Positions 24,276 through 34,489 of a stretch of DNA of 64,000 nucleotides are shown in pieces. A program made the translations under genes and the position numbers. The DNA is from Hydractinia symbiolongicarpus (lineage: Eukaryota > Cnidaria > Hydrozoa > Anthoathecata > Hydractiniidae). The notes beneath the pieces are model-generated. The model did not search any database and was not told the DNA's origin. It worked only from the letters and a program-made list of their open reading frames with translations. The stretch covers positions 14,732,501 to 14,796,500 of the forward strand of contig NC_079886.1 in NCBI RefSeq assembly GCF_029227915.1, written 5' to 3'. Each line of letters begins with the position of its first letter. Position 1 is the first letter of the stretch.

Positions 24276-24475
24276 TAGACTTTTCATAGTTTAATTCTTT
24301 TGTTATCTATATTTAATCTTAAAGAAAATACTTAACGTCAACTTCTGCTTTTTGTCTCACTCATGGTTTTGTAATAAACGCCGCCCTCCAAAGAACGCCG
24401 CCCTCTAAAGAACGCCGCACCTAAAAATTGCATTTTGTAAAGAACGCCGCGGCGTTCTTTAGAGGAAATTCACTG

Positions 24476-25527
24476 ATGCTGAATAATTTTAAAACATCAA
24501 AATTCCAAATTTCAAAAGTCACAACATCGAAATTCCAAAATATTAAAAATCATCTAATTCGGGAAATGTAGAAAGAGAAAAGTTTTTTGTGTTATTTTAA
24601 TCGCCGATTTTTTGTTACCTGTTGTGTTCTAGTAGAAGACACTTCTGTTTAATTCTGATAAAGGATACATTTGGCAGAATTTTCGCGAGTCTTTAATTTC
24701 GTTAAAGCTTTTCGTGGTTTTAAGAATTTTAGATTGTTAATTATAGTACAGTTTTTTTAAACAAGATAGGGAGCAAAAAGCATACAAAATGTTCTTTTTA
24801 AAAAGACGGATATTTTCACGGTTTTTATTTTTGCAAAAATGCTAAAAAATCGCAAAATCACGATAACTTTTGCCTTTAGGGTATATTTAGTATTTGAGTC
24901 TTATATTTTTTTCAAAGTCTGTCATTGTATTAATTTTTCAGACATTACCTAAAAAACTTCATTCGTTGTCTTTTACAGCTGCTGCCACATAGCCTCACCT
25001 GCCTTACAATAGTTCTTCGAAAAATCGCATTTTTGTAGCATCAAGCAAACTGGGTGGGTGGAGACGTGTCTATGCACATCCATTAATAAGGCCTACATCA
25101 ATACAGCAGGTGCAATGGCTGGCACGTATCATCAACCAAAAGCAAATCTCTGGCCACATTGCTATTACGACTATTCCTCGTCATTAGTGACCCTGTCATT
25201 CCAGGCTATTAATCGCTGCCTTCTGGCTCCTCGAAACTTAGGAGATCGTTTAAATTTTTTGTCAAAGAGCTATGTACAGGAGCCAAAATGTAAAGGTAGA
25301 TAATTAACTTTGCTGTCTGCATCGACGATTCAACTGACGTATCTTTTCGTTATTCATTCAGATGTTACAATCACGGGGCTTCTTAGGCTTGATTTTTTTT
25401 TTGTACACACTTATAACCTCGCTCACAAAACACGCAAAGGGGATTACCTGAATTTAACTCTATCAGTGTGATCTTTTAGCATGTTTTCAGATAGGTCTCG
25501 CTTGTCCTTACTTTATTCCAGTTTGTT
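24476..25527. other. Right interior of the MULE-like element, no gene seen
   Basis: Non-coding in appearance. CTAATTCGGGAAATG at 24555 is the inverted match of TTTCCCGAATTAG at 21785, on the other side of the pogo element. Confidence 0.45.
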
Positions 25528-25608
25528 TCAGGTTGTTCTTAGGTTGTTCTAGCTTGTTCTTAGGTTGTTCTAGCTTGTTCTAGGGTGTTACCCTTTTTAG
25601 TATGTACG
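25528..25608 (-). repeat. Right terminal inverted repeat of the MULE-like element
   Basis: Reads GGTTGTTCTT AGGTTGTTCT AGCTTGTTCT as 10-bp units and ends GGGTGTTACCCTTTTTAGTA then TGT, the reverse complement of the left end at 17403-17512. Confidence 0.75.
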
Positions 25609-28600
25609 TTTAAAAAAATACAAATTTCCTATTTCCTATTTTTAAAAAATACAAAATTTGTATTTCGTGTTTTTCAAAAATCAAAATACGAATTTCGTAT
25701 TTTTAAAAATAGAATTGCCTATTTTTTTAAAATAGAAAATCTGTATTTTTTAATACGAAGAGAAGTGGTCGATTTTCCTAGAGAGCATTTCATTCTAAAA
25801 AAAAAGGAAAAGATGTCTGTACGAACTTAAATGAAACATAATATACTAGCCGTCTTAGCAATAAAATAAAAAAATAAAATATTAGCAGCAGGTGTGTGCA
25901 TGATTTCTTTTAATTCAAATTTAAAAGAATTTATTTCAACAAACAGGTTGTAAAAATTACTGATCTATAACCTGTTAACCTAGGCGGGTATGATGCTCAA
26001 GTGAGTATATATATTGCCAACATTGTTCTCAACAATCCTTGGTGACAAGGTTGCCTAAGTTGCTCAGTAGATGGATATATTTTTTATTAAAAAATTAGAA
26101 AAGAATACTACGTTAATTTATCCCACGATACTGTCTAATTAAAGTTTGTTTTTATGATATTTTTCCAATATGTAGTGCAAACATCATCAAATCACCTCCT
26201 AAATAAAGAATATTATTTTTGCCGGAGAAAAGCAAAGAAATGCAGCCCCCTCTCCTTTCCCTCTTTAACTTTTTCCATAACTTTTTATGGGCTTATAGTC
26301 ACACCTTGATATTGTATTTGCCTTCCAAAATATATCCTTTTGAAATAAAAACCATACATAAATGTGTGACATGTTGAATAATCAGTAACTTTCACAACCT
26401 GCATCTCAAATAAAAGTCCTTTGAAATAAAAATCATGCACAACTTGTGTCTCAAATAAAAAGTCCTTTGAAATAAAAACTATGCATATTTTATTTTTCGT
26501 TTGATTGCTTGGCTATGTGAGAACATATGCAGAATTATTTCTATTTTTTAAAAAAAAATCCTTCGTAAAGAACTTTACGCAGAATTATTTAATTTTTTTT
26601 TAAAAAAATAATTGTTCGTAGAGAGCTTTCGTTTCACTTTGCCGCACGAAGGTATATGTTCTGGCTATGCAGTCAGTAATAATTAAAGCACTACCGAAAT
26701 AATATGTAACAGGGTCACGTGCCACTAAAAAAGACTGGAGCTAGAATGAAAATTTTTAACAAAGAAGGTCGAAGATAACCAAAATGGCGGTCGAGCGACA
26801 AGAAAAATAAATATTTAAAAAGCTATATCTGGATCTACATGAAGTTTTAACAAAAAGTAAATATATCATTTAGCATTTCTCATGCAAATCTTTCGGATGA
26901 GTCCAACTTGTAAAAGTACCTTGGGATCCCTTTAATGTTTACAATTTTTGTTCTGTAAATTTTTAAGATTACTTTTCCAAAAAAAGTTTTCCACACGTTT
27001 TGTTTACATTTTTCTGTAAAGGAAACCTACCAAATTTTAAAAATAATATGAATATTTTCCAAAAAAAACAACGCAACAATAACTTTTTCAGCTTAACTTT
27101 AACAAGCCCTTGTGCATTTTTAGCTGAAAAAATTCCCTTTTACTTCAACAACTGGTTATGTTGTAGATAAACTGTAGTAACTTTGTAGCCTTCTACGATC
27201 CTGCTTTGATAGTTTTCAAGAAAGTTGTGGCAACATTTTAGCTTTCCTTGAGATCCTTTGATACCAACCAGAGGTTTTTTTTTTCAAATTAAAACTTGTT
27301 GAATACCCATCTCAGACATAATGAGTTGTGAGTTGCAAATCAATACTATAACCTTCAGAACCTAGTTTCTTCGATCAAAAAAAGCTTAGCATTTTTTTGT
27401 GTCACTTGAACTGTATTTTCATATGCACACTCTTAACAACTTATGGTTTGAAAAAAACACTCACTTCTCCTTCATCTGGATGCACTCACTAAATGCAAGT
27501 TTGTTCGCAACTGTGCATTGAGGATCACAACAACAGTTGGTATCACATACAATGCCCTTTAAATCACATGAACAGGATGCAGCTAAAACAAATTTTTATA
27601 TACCATCAGAGAATTCCACTTGAGTTTTATGCAGTACACCTTTTCAAACATACTTGTTTCAGTGTTCCTTGTCAACTTCGCATATGATCATGTTAATTCA
27701 ATTTTGACAGCACATTACCTGCTGCAATATAAACAGTAATAAAAACAGAAATAAATACATACCTTTGCATTTAGCATGTCTCTCTGCAAAGATAGTTAGA
27801 AAAAATAATGTAATAAACTTTCCCATATTTCCACATGGACCCATTTCTAGTAACAATCCCTTTCTTCTGAAACTAATTATTTCAGTATTAGTTGACTAAA
27901 AGAGTAAAGGAAGAACTCAGTGTGTGGGTCAATAATTCTACAACAGCGTCATTGAACATCAAAATCAATTCTTGAGAAATTGACATTTTTTTTTCAAAAC
28001 ATTTTTTTTTCCTTTTGATTTACATTGCTCTATATAAACTCTATAAGATAGAGCGCCAATTTTTGAGAATAATAAACAATTGGGTGAACAAGGTTTCTAT
28101 ATACCAATATTTTGGAAATTTTATGTAGAACAAGAAAATCCAAGGTTTGATTCGGCCTTGCTCAGTCTGTATTTTACACACAATCAAGGTGGTCTTGGTG
28201 GAGGCCTAAAATTTAATGTTACCTATCATCTGCTAGTTAATTCCATTAGAACGGAATAAATTATTGATTTTGGTTTACTTAGGGTGGTATTATAATAAAG
28301 TAACTAAAAATTTGAAACTAAATTTCGTTTGCCTATTTTACAGAACAGAATAAGCAAAATTGTGGTATTTTTTTACCATTTTTTAAAATTTTTAAATATT
28401 TTCACATTTTTGTCAATAAGTTTGGAATAGGGTTTCGAAAATTGATGTAGATTAGTATGATTTAATCACTTCCGGTCTGTGTTTTACACATTTTTCGTGA
28501 ATATATATATACCTTGCACGTTGCAAAAAATACATAAAGAATCTTAAAATGTAACAAGGTTGATAATCAGTGTTATAAATTTATTTTTAACAGAAATTGT

Positions 28601-28722
28601 GGACTATCTTTGGGTCAAATGAGACTCAGCCAGTAGAAATTACAATTTTTTTAATTCATGTGTATTTTACAGACCAGAAGTTTCCAAATTTGTAAGATAT
28701 GTTTTAGCGATGACTAGAATGA
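25609..28722. other. AT-rich non-coding stretch with local duplications
   Basis: No gene recognised. Small local repeats are present: units with CCTTTGAAATAAAAA at about 26335-26480, and a 50-bp direct duplication starting GCAGAATTATTT at 26529 and 26579. Confidence 0.5.
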
Positions 28723-29812
28723 CTACAGTACCGTGAAAAGGTTTGTTAACATCGTGGTTCGTGTTTATTTTATGTTACGCACGAACCACGATAGTCCACG
28801 ATGCGCATTTTTTTAACAATCGTGGACCTCACGATTATGTTTTGTGGACTACACGAACGAAAATTAAATATTACATCGTGGCTTCCACGATAGATAAATT
28901 CTATTGTAAAACAACAAAGACCGTTAGTTTATCAATTAAATCAAAAACCGACGGCAAAAAAATAAATTAACATGTTTAATTCGTTGTCATAAATCTAGCT
29001 ACATAATAGATTTTAATCGTTCGTGAATCAAAATGCGATGTAAAAAAAACATTTCTATCGCCGCTTTTCGTCTATAAACTTTTAAAATGCGATCTTAAAA
29101 AAACATTTCTATCGCCGCTTGTCGTTTATGAACTTTTAAAATGCAATCTAAAAAAACATTTCTATCGCCGCTTTTTGCTTATAAACTTTTAAAATGCGAT
29201 CTAAAAAAACATTTCTATCGTCGATTTCGCTTATAAACTTTTAAAATGCGATCTAAAAAAACATTTCTATCGCTGCTTTTTGCTTATAAACTTTTAAAAT
29301 GCGATCTAAAAAAAACATTTCTATCGTTGCAATTCGTTTTTAAACTTTTAAAATGCGATCTTAAAAAACATTTCTATCGCCGCTTTTCGTTTATAAACTT
29401 TCAAAATTCAATCTAAAAAAGCATTTCTATCGGCGCAGACAAATTTAACTTTTCTAGATAAAAGACATTTCGTAAAAATACGATCGCGTCCATGACGAAA
29501 AAGTATACACCAAGCAAAAACTACGAATATGCTTTTTTAACTTGATAAAACCTGAAACAAACAAATTAACTTTAATAAAAGACTTTTTTGAAAAGAAAAA
29601 AAATTAAATTATACTGGTTATAAAAATCGTGGAGCTGAAGAAAATAATCGTGGGACACACGATCCTTTGTGGAGATAATAATATTAGCATGGTGGCCACG
29701 ATAGAATGTTTAAATGTTTGTTATACATAAAGACCACGATTTTATTGTGGTTCGTGTGCACCACGCTCATTACACGAACACAATGTTAACAAACCTTTTC
29801 ACACTACTGTAG
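28723..29812. mobile_element. Non-autonomous TIR element with internal minisatellite
   Basis: The left end CTACAGTACCGTGAAAAGG, then TTTGTTAACAT, is matched by the reverse complement of the right end with two mismatches over 30 bp. Further in, repeated GTGGTTCGTG and CACGAACCACGAT motifs form extra inverted pairs near both ends. No transposase frame is present. The target duplication could not be decided, because the flanking bases pair rather than repeat. Confidence 0.75.
29025..29440. repeat. 53-bp tandem repeat, about eight units
   Basis: Units of 52-54 bases contain AAAATGCGATCT, then a run of A, CATTTCTATCGCCGC and TTATAAACTTTT. The block CATTTCTATCG starts at 29050, 29104, 29157, 29210, 29262, 29316, 29369 and 29422. 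It lies in the middle of the TIR element 28723-29812. Confidence 0.9.
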
Positions 29813-30809
29813 GTCTTATTGTGCCCTAATATTCTAAGCATATAAATGTTTTTAAATGTCTCACTCTGCATGAAACCTAATAATTGGATAATATTTTTCA
29901 AGAACGAAGAGGTTTTATATATAATTTACAAGTTTAAATCTAAGTAGTCAAATTTGAATAAATTTCAAAGCAAAACATAAAACTCAAAAAATTATTTTGG
30001 TATTCAATTCAAATTTGAATCATCTGATGTCTTGTTGTTGGATTCAATCTTGTCATCATCATTTTTATTTGTCTTCTGACAGTTTGAACAATCGCAGGAG
30101 TTACTACATACCTAATCAACATGTAAATTTTTTACTGGTGCAAGAATTCTTACTGGAACAGAAACAAATTCAAGTATATACCTAAAAAAGTACCTAAAAA
30201 TATTTCAATTATAACATTCCACTTGTATAGCTTGAGATTACATAATAAATAGTAGAAGTAGCAATTTATATATTAGATTACTTTGGTCTGATTATTTTCG
30301 TTTAATTCATACTATGTTCTAAGAAAAAGGTCTGCTGGAATGGTTGACTTTATCAGGAGCAGGGCTGAAAGTCAGCCACAGTAAATCTAGAGTTTCGTTA
30401 TTGGCATACTATTCATAGCCAACTGCCCCATCACTACCGATCAATATGTTAAAACATTGTTTCCAAATGTTGGTTTTATACAGTAGAATTAGCGAAAATT
30501 AGGAAATTTAGTTCCCGCAAAAAATTTGTTCCCTTATTTAGCATTGAAACCAAAATAAACTAGAAAATTATAAATTTTCACAGTATTTACTCAATAAAAG
30601 CAGAATATAAAACAGTGATTCAACTTACAGGTTAAACTTTTTCATCTTAGTCTATATATTGCCCCAATGTAAATAGAATGTAAATAGATTTTGCATTTTA
30701 ACTCTTCCATCACTTATTAAAAAAACAAATCTTGAGCAAAGCTGTACTTTATTTGAGATTGACAATTAAAACAGATATTTTCATTAACAATCAAAGCAGA
30801 CAAATAATT
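29813..30809. other. AT-rich non-coding stretch
   Basis: Nothing recognised; short chance frames only. Confidence 0.5.
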
Positions 30810-31039
30810 GTCCAGGGGCACTTGGAAAGAATGGAGGAGGATAATTGGGTAACAAAGTGTAGAGACTTAATAGTTCCTGGGGCAAATCCCAGAGGCAGAC
30901 TGAGAAAGACTTGGCAGGAGGTTATAAGGACAGACTTGACACAGAGGAAGTTCAGTTTAGATCTAACACAGTGTAGATTAAATTGGAAGAGGGTCATTAA
31001 TATACCCGTCCAACCCATGCTAGTATGGAAAACGGACGT
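30810..31039 (+). mobile_element. Non-LTR retrotransposon, 5'-truncated 3' end (copy 2)
   Basis: Encodes GHLERMEEDNWVTKCRDL, then RGRLRKTWQEVIRTDLTQRK, then WKRVINIP, as at 16720. It ends at AAAACGGACG without the GAT-rich tail seen in copy 1. The 5' truncation point is only a few codons from that of copy 1. Confidence 0.7.
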
Positions 31040-31099
31040 GTTTCTTTAGAGCTTTATTTTCTTCTTCAAGTAGAATTATTTGCCTGTTGGATTCCTAGC

Positions 31100-31790
31100 A
31101 AACCAGAATACACAGCAATCCTGTTTCGATGGGTAAACAATTAAATATCGGTACATGGTTTTATGAAGTTTCTTTCTAAATACTTTTGTGTTAAATCTCC
31201 CATTATTGCATTTTTAGATAGTATAAAATCCCTCATAATTTTGAGAAGTTCTATGAAATATGTTTTTCCACCCTTTATATTCAGTTCGTAACACTTTCGC
31301 ATTACTTGTTGGAATGTGAATCGATCAGCTTCTTTATAAAGACCCAACACTAGGGTTTGGTAAAAACTTTATAACAACCTGTATGTTAATGTGCCTCCCT
31401 TGCAAATAAATCGTGATCACCTGATTCCTTCAAGTAAAAGTTATTCAAACTTTTTGCAGCACTGATGATAGAATAAGAAGCGTATTTGTCAACACACTTC
31501 ACTTTTCTAGCACTTTGTATTAATTTTTTTAACAAAAGATACATTCTTTAAGCAAAAGAACTGTTCCTTGCTGTGCATTGCTTTGAACTGATTTCTGACA
31601 TATTTCCCTTTCAAATGACAAAAATTGAAGACTTTTATCAAGTGACCTTTCCATTTGCGCAAGGGTTGATTTCATGGTGAAAGATTGATAACATTTGCCG
31701 TGATATCTTATCACTGGTATTCCAGTATTTTCATTTACCTCAATGTTATGGAAATCATGGCATCAAATCTGACAAGCTCGTTTTAGCATT
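31100..31790 (-). pseudogene. Decayed Cys/His-rich protein of unknown, probably mobile-element, origin
   Basis: Read on the minus strand from about 31790, the frames give a C/H-rich block with IPVIRYHGKCYQSFTMKSTL (31714 downwards), then LLLKECIFC, then VKCVDKYASYSIISAA and HDLFAREAH, then LGLYKEADRFTFQQVMRKC. Two modules of the type C..C ... YH..CY suggest paired zinc-binding folds. At least three stops or frameshifts occur. I associate this layout with uncharacterised proteins of cnidarian mobile elements but cannot name a family. Confidence 0.4.
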
Positions 31791-31973
31791 TTCTATGTCG
31801 CAAGTTTTCTAAGCTTTGTCAACGAGACAGTCGTATAAGCCACTTTGAAGAATAAAGAATTAAAAAAAGGATTTGAGTCAACTAATTGGTAGTCTGCAAT
31901 GGTCTTTTACATCTTTGAGGGAACCACTGAGCATAAAAATGCTTCAGATACAGATACAGATAATCTTTTCGCT

Positions 31974-32016
31974 TAGGTAAAGCTAGCCGTACCTAACAGC
32001 CGTACCTAAGCCGTAC
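31974..32016. repeat. Inverted AGCCGTACC motif cluster
   Basis: Three copies of AGCCGTACC occur in 43 bases. This is the reverse complement of GGTACGGCT, the core of the 115-bp monomers at 36940-37545 on the other side of the R2-like retrotransposon. Confidence 0.6.
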
Positions 32017-32313
32017 CACGTAACTACACTTTCTTTTTAAGGTGAGGTAATGTATTTTAATGGAAAAAAACTGAGCTAATCGTAGTGGTAAATTTGTTAT
32101 ATTTTTTTTTTTTTAATTTCAATTCAAATTTTTTCAATTCAATTTTACAACAATAACTAGAACATTATATCACTACGAGGTACTAATTTACGACATAACA
32201 CAATATATTCCTAGCTAACGATTTAACAGTTCAACTTTGAAATTTCATGATCAACCACAATATATCTCCTACATCGAACTTTTTATATAAACTTCTCGAA
32301 CCTCTTAAACATA

Positions 32314-33072
32314 TTAACCAGATCTCGACAGAGCAAAACAAAGTTTTGTGCGTATATGTGTGACTGCAGTTGAAATGGGTATGTTCTTCTTATCCGCTAT
32401 CATTTCCGAAAGCCGACTGTAAAAAGTGATGCATACGCGACCCATGCTTCCGTGAATTGAAAATATAAGCGGCGTGAAACTGTCATTATCAACACTCAAA
32501 ATTCTACGATTGTAATTTCTTTTCTTCTCGTTCTCGTTTGAAATGAAAGATTGCTGTTTGGTTGTTGTACCTCGAGGCAGTGGGGTCAAAAACCCTTACG
32601 TCAAAAAATGCCTGTTGGCCGTTTATTCAAAAATCACGAGCGCGAATGTCCGGTCTACAATCATCACCGGTTTTTACACTCTTTAAATCGAAACGTTCTC
32701 AAGTCAGCGGTAGCAAATTCGGTTCTAACTGTACGTCATGACAAACATCCTTGAGTAACTTTGATGTGAGGTCACGAATGTCGTTGTGACGTCTCGTAAC
32801 AAAGCCACCCATCTTACACTTCATGCTGTGTTCAACCTCAAATCGAGCTCCACAAACGCAACTGCTGGGTAAGTTGGGAATGCTCCAATTGTAGCGTAGA
32901 CGCATAGCATCCCAAAACTCTTGCTTGTTGAGATAAAAACCTTGCTCAGTTATTGGCAATACATTGAGTCAATTGGAGACTCCTTTTTGTTGGTTGATAT
33001 CGTTCACCTTAACTTGCTTTACCGTCATGTTATTTCTGCATAGGGCCAGATTCTCTTTCTGGATATCCAATT
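32314..33072 (-). pseudogene. R2-like element, CCHC and restriction-like endonuclease tail
   Basis: Downstream of the TTAA element the frame resumes and reaches FWDAMRLRYNW, then CVCGARFEVEHSMKCKMGGF (a C-x-C...H...C cluster), then RRHNDIRDLTSKLLKDVCH. A Cys/His cluster followed by RHN is the usual start of the restriction-like endonuclease in this group. The catalytic PD..D part is broken by a shift around 32690. A C-terminal block TFTPLIFSIHGSMGR (in another frame, spelled FTPLIFSIHGSMGR) ends near 32314. Across the TTAA site the host frame on the two sides is compatible, which shows the element was once continuous here. Confidence 0.65.
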
Positions 33073-33076
33073 TTAA

Positions 33077-34323
33077 AGCTTACCTCCCGAGAAAAATTAA
33101 GTTGCCCTAAATTGTCTCATATTCATACGTGATTTACGAATATAAAGTTTATTTTCCTTAATTCGCACTTATAAGTTAATAATGCCTATTCAAAGATTCA
33201 AAAATTCACCTCCGACACGAGGTAAAACATCCGCAATGTTGTTTTATAAATTTCTTCACCTTGAGTGCTCTGACTTCACCTGTTAGAAGATCGTAAATCA
33301 TCTTCCGCATTGAAATTTTTACTCAAACTTTAATAGTGAAATTCATTGGTAATGAGTATGTTTACCCCCGTGAAAATATCAGGAAACTTTGAAAATGAAT
33401 ACTAACTTCGGTTGAGAAATCATCATTCAATTGCAATACCGAGAAGCTGTGACGCAAAAAAAGAAAAAAAGAGCGACAGGGAAAATGTTGTAGAATTTCA
33501 ATTTGAGCAGGCGAAATACTAGACCAAGCACTGACTCGGATTTCAGTTGGGAGAGCTGTGATGAGGATACTATTCAAGAAGAAGTCGCTTCACGTGTTGC
33601 TGTTGCTGTAAGGACGTGGTGCAAGTGTGAAAAGTGTAAGATAATGACGAGCGAAGCGGAGTGTCGTTGCTATTGCGAGTTAGAATCCGCGAATATATTT
33701 AATTTGATCAGTGAGTTTTGATATGTGAACGTATTCGAATTAGATAATAGCGCATGAGTTCGATGAATGACGATAAAAATGAAAAAATCTTCTAACCTTC
33801 TTCTTTTTGTTTTTTTCTTTCAAACTCAGTTCTAAAGTCAAAGAACTCGGAAGTAAAATGAGCTTCGCAGATCTTAAAATTATTTGAAAGTGTATCCTCT
33901 CTCTTGATCAGTTTGATCCATATAGTTCGTTGTTTTGGATCTTTGGGAAAGTTGAAAAAAAATACACCTTGTTTCTTTTGGTGGTTAAGACAACTAGGTA
34001 AGTGGGCAAGAAGCCATCCTTATTCATCAACGTGTGGAACTTTTTTTTACAAATCACATCACATCACATACGCAAAGTTTCGCCTCTCATCCCGGGGGTC
34101 CGAATGTGAGCTTCTAACTAGTGACGTCAGGCGCATAATTATACTCTTAAATGTTCACTTGCAAAATGGCGAACAAGTGAGGTGAAGGCTTAAAAACATG
34201 AGGTAAACATTGTCTGGTTTCTTGAATACTGTAGTGATTTTAATAAAACAAACGTTAAATTGTTTTTTCTGAAGATGTTATGAATCGATTTAGGTCAACT
34301 TGATTTTTCTCGGGAGGTAAGCT
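33077..34323. mobile_element. TTAA-flanked TIR element inserted in the retrotransposon
   Basis: The left end AGCTTACCTCCCGAGAAAAA and the right end, its reverse complement, form TIRs of about 40 bp with three differences. A TTAA lies on both sides (33073-33076 and 34324-34327). TTAA target duplication is known for piggyBac and Kolobok elements. The interior keeps one possible exon (33503-33711) but no transposase core, so this copy is non-autonomous. Confidence 0.8.
33503..33711 (+). CDS. Cys-rich exon resembling the P2X7 intracellular tail, with splice donor
   Basis: An open frame without a good ATG reads TDSDFSWESCDEDT, then VRTWCKCEKCKIMTSEAECR and CYCELESAN. The C-x-C-x2-C-x8-C-x-C-x-C pattern preceded by Trp resembles the zinc-binding cysteine cluster of P2X7 intracellular-domain-like proteins, which I know to be shared with transposon-encoded proteins. 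The frame runs into a strong donor (GTGAGT at 33712), so it is probably the first exon of the parent element's gene, the rest having been deleted. The domain assignment is tentative. Confidence 0.45.
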
Positions 34324-34489
34324 TTAAAGTTCTAACTTGTGCTTTAGCTGTTTTTGTTTTTCCAACATCGTAGATACCGTCAATGTCTTACTTTTTGATA
34401 GAGTCGACAAGACATTTTGTGATCATTCTCGAATTGTTAAATTGTACTTGTGCGTCGTCAGGAAAAATAGTGAGATTCAATCCACCAAG

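Larger units (their letters stand above)
21911..24475. mobile_element. pogo-superfamily DNA transposon with two divergent genes
   Basis: The left end, inside a TA, is CCGTATTTCCTCTAAAGAAC and the right end is the complement of TTTCCTCTAAAGAACGCC, with the last few bases diverged. Just inside both ends lie clusters of a 17-bp unit related to CTCTAAAGAACGCCGCC (five to six units on the left, three on the right), with one inverted unit (GGCGTTCTTT) beside the right terminus. Inside are a transposase gene on the plus strand (22851-24275) and a HIRAN-like gene on the minus strand (22100-22627). The element lies within the MULE-like composite. Confidence 0.8.
17403..25608. mobile_element. MULE-like DNA transposon, about 8.2 kb, with a nested pogo element
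   Basis: Inverted ends at 17403-17512 and 25528-25608 enclose a spliced MULE-like transposase gene (18148-21705) and a pogo element (21911-24475) inserted after it. The ends share ACATACTA, AAAGGGTAACACCC and then 10-bp units AGAACAAGCT/AGAACAACCT. No clear flanking target duplication of 8-10 bp was seen, so the outer border may lie a few bases further out. The bracket between ends and transposase is inference from position. Confidence 0.6.

Noticed and set aside
25058-25303. 81-codon frame near the right end of the MULE-like element
   Set aside because: GTG start, no motif, and not connected to the transposase by convincing splice sites.
29025-29440. CRISPR-like look of the 53-bp repeat
   Set aside because: The units are contiguous and diverged together, without unique spacers, in eukaryotic DNA.
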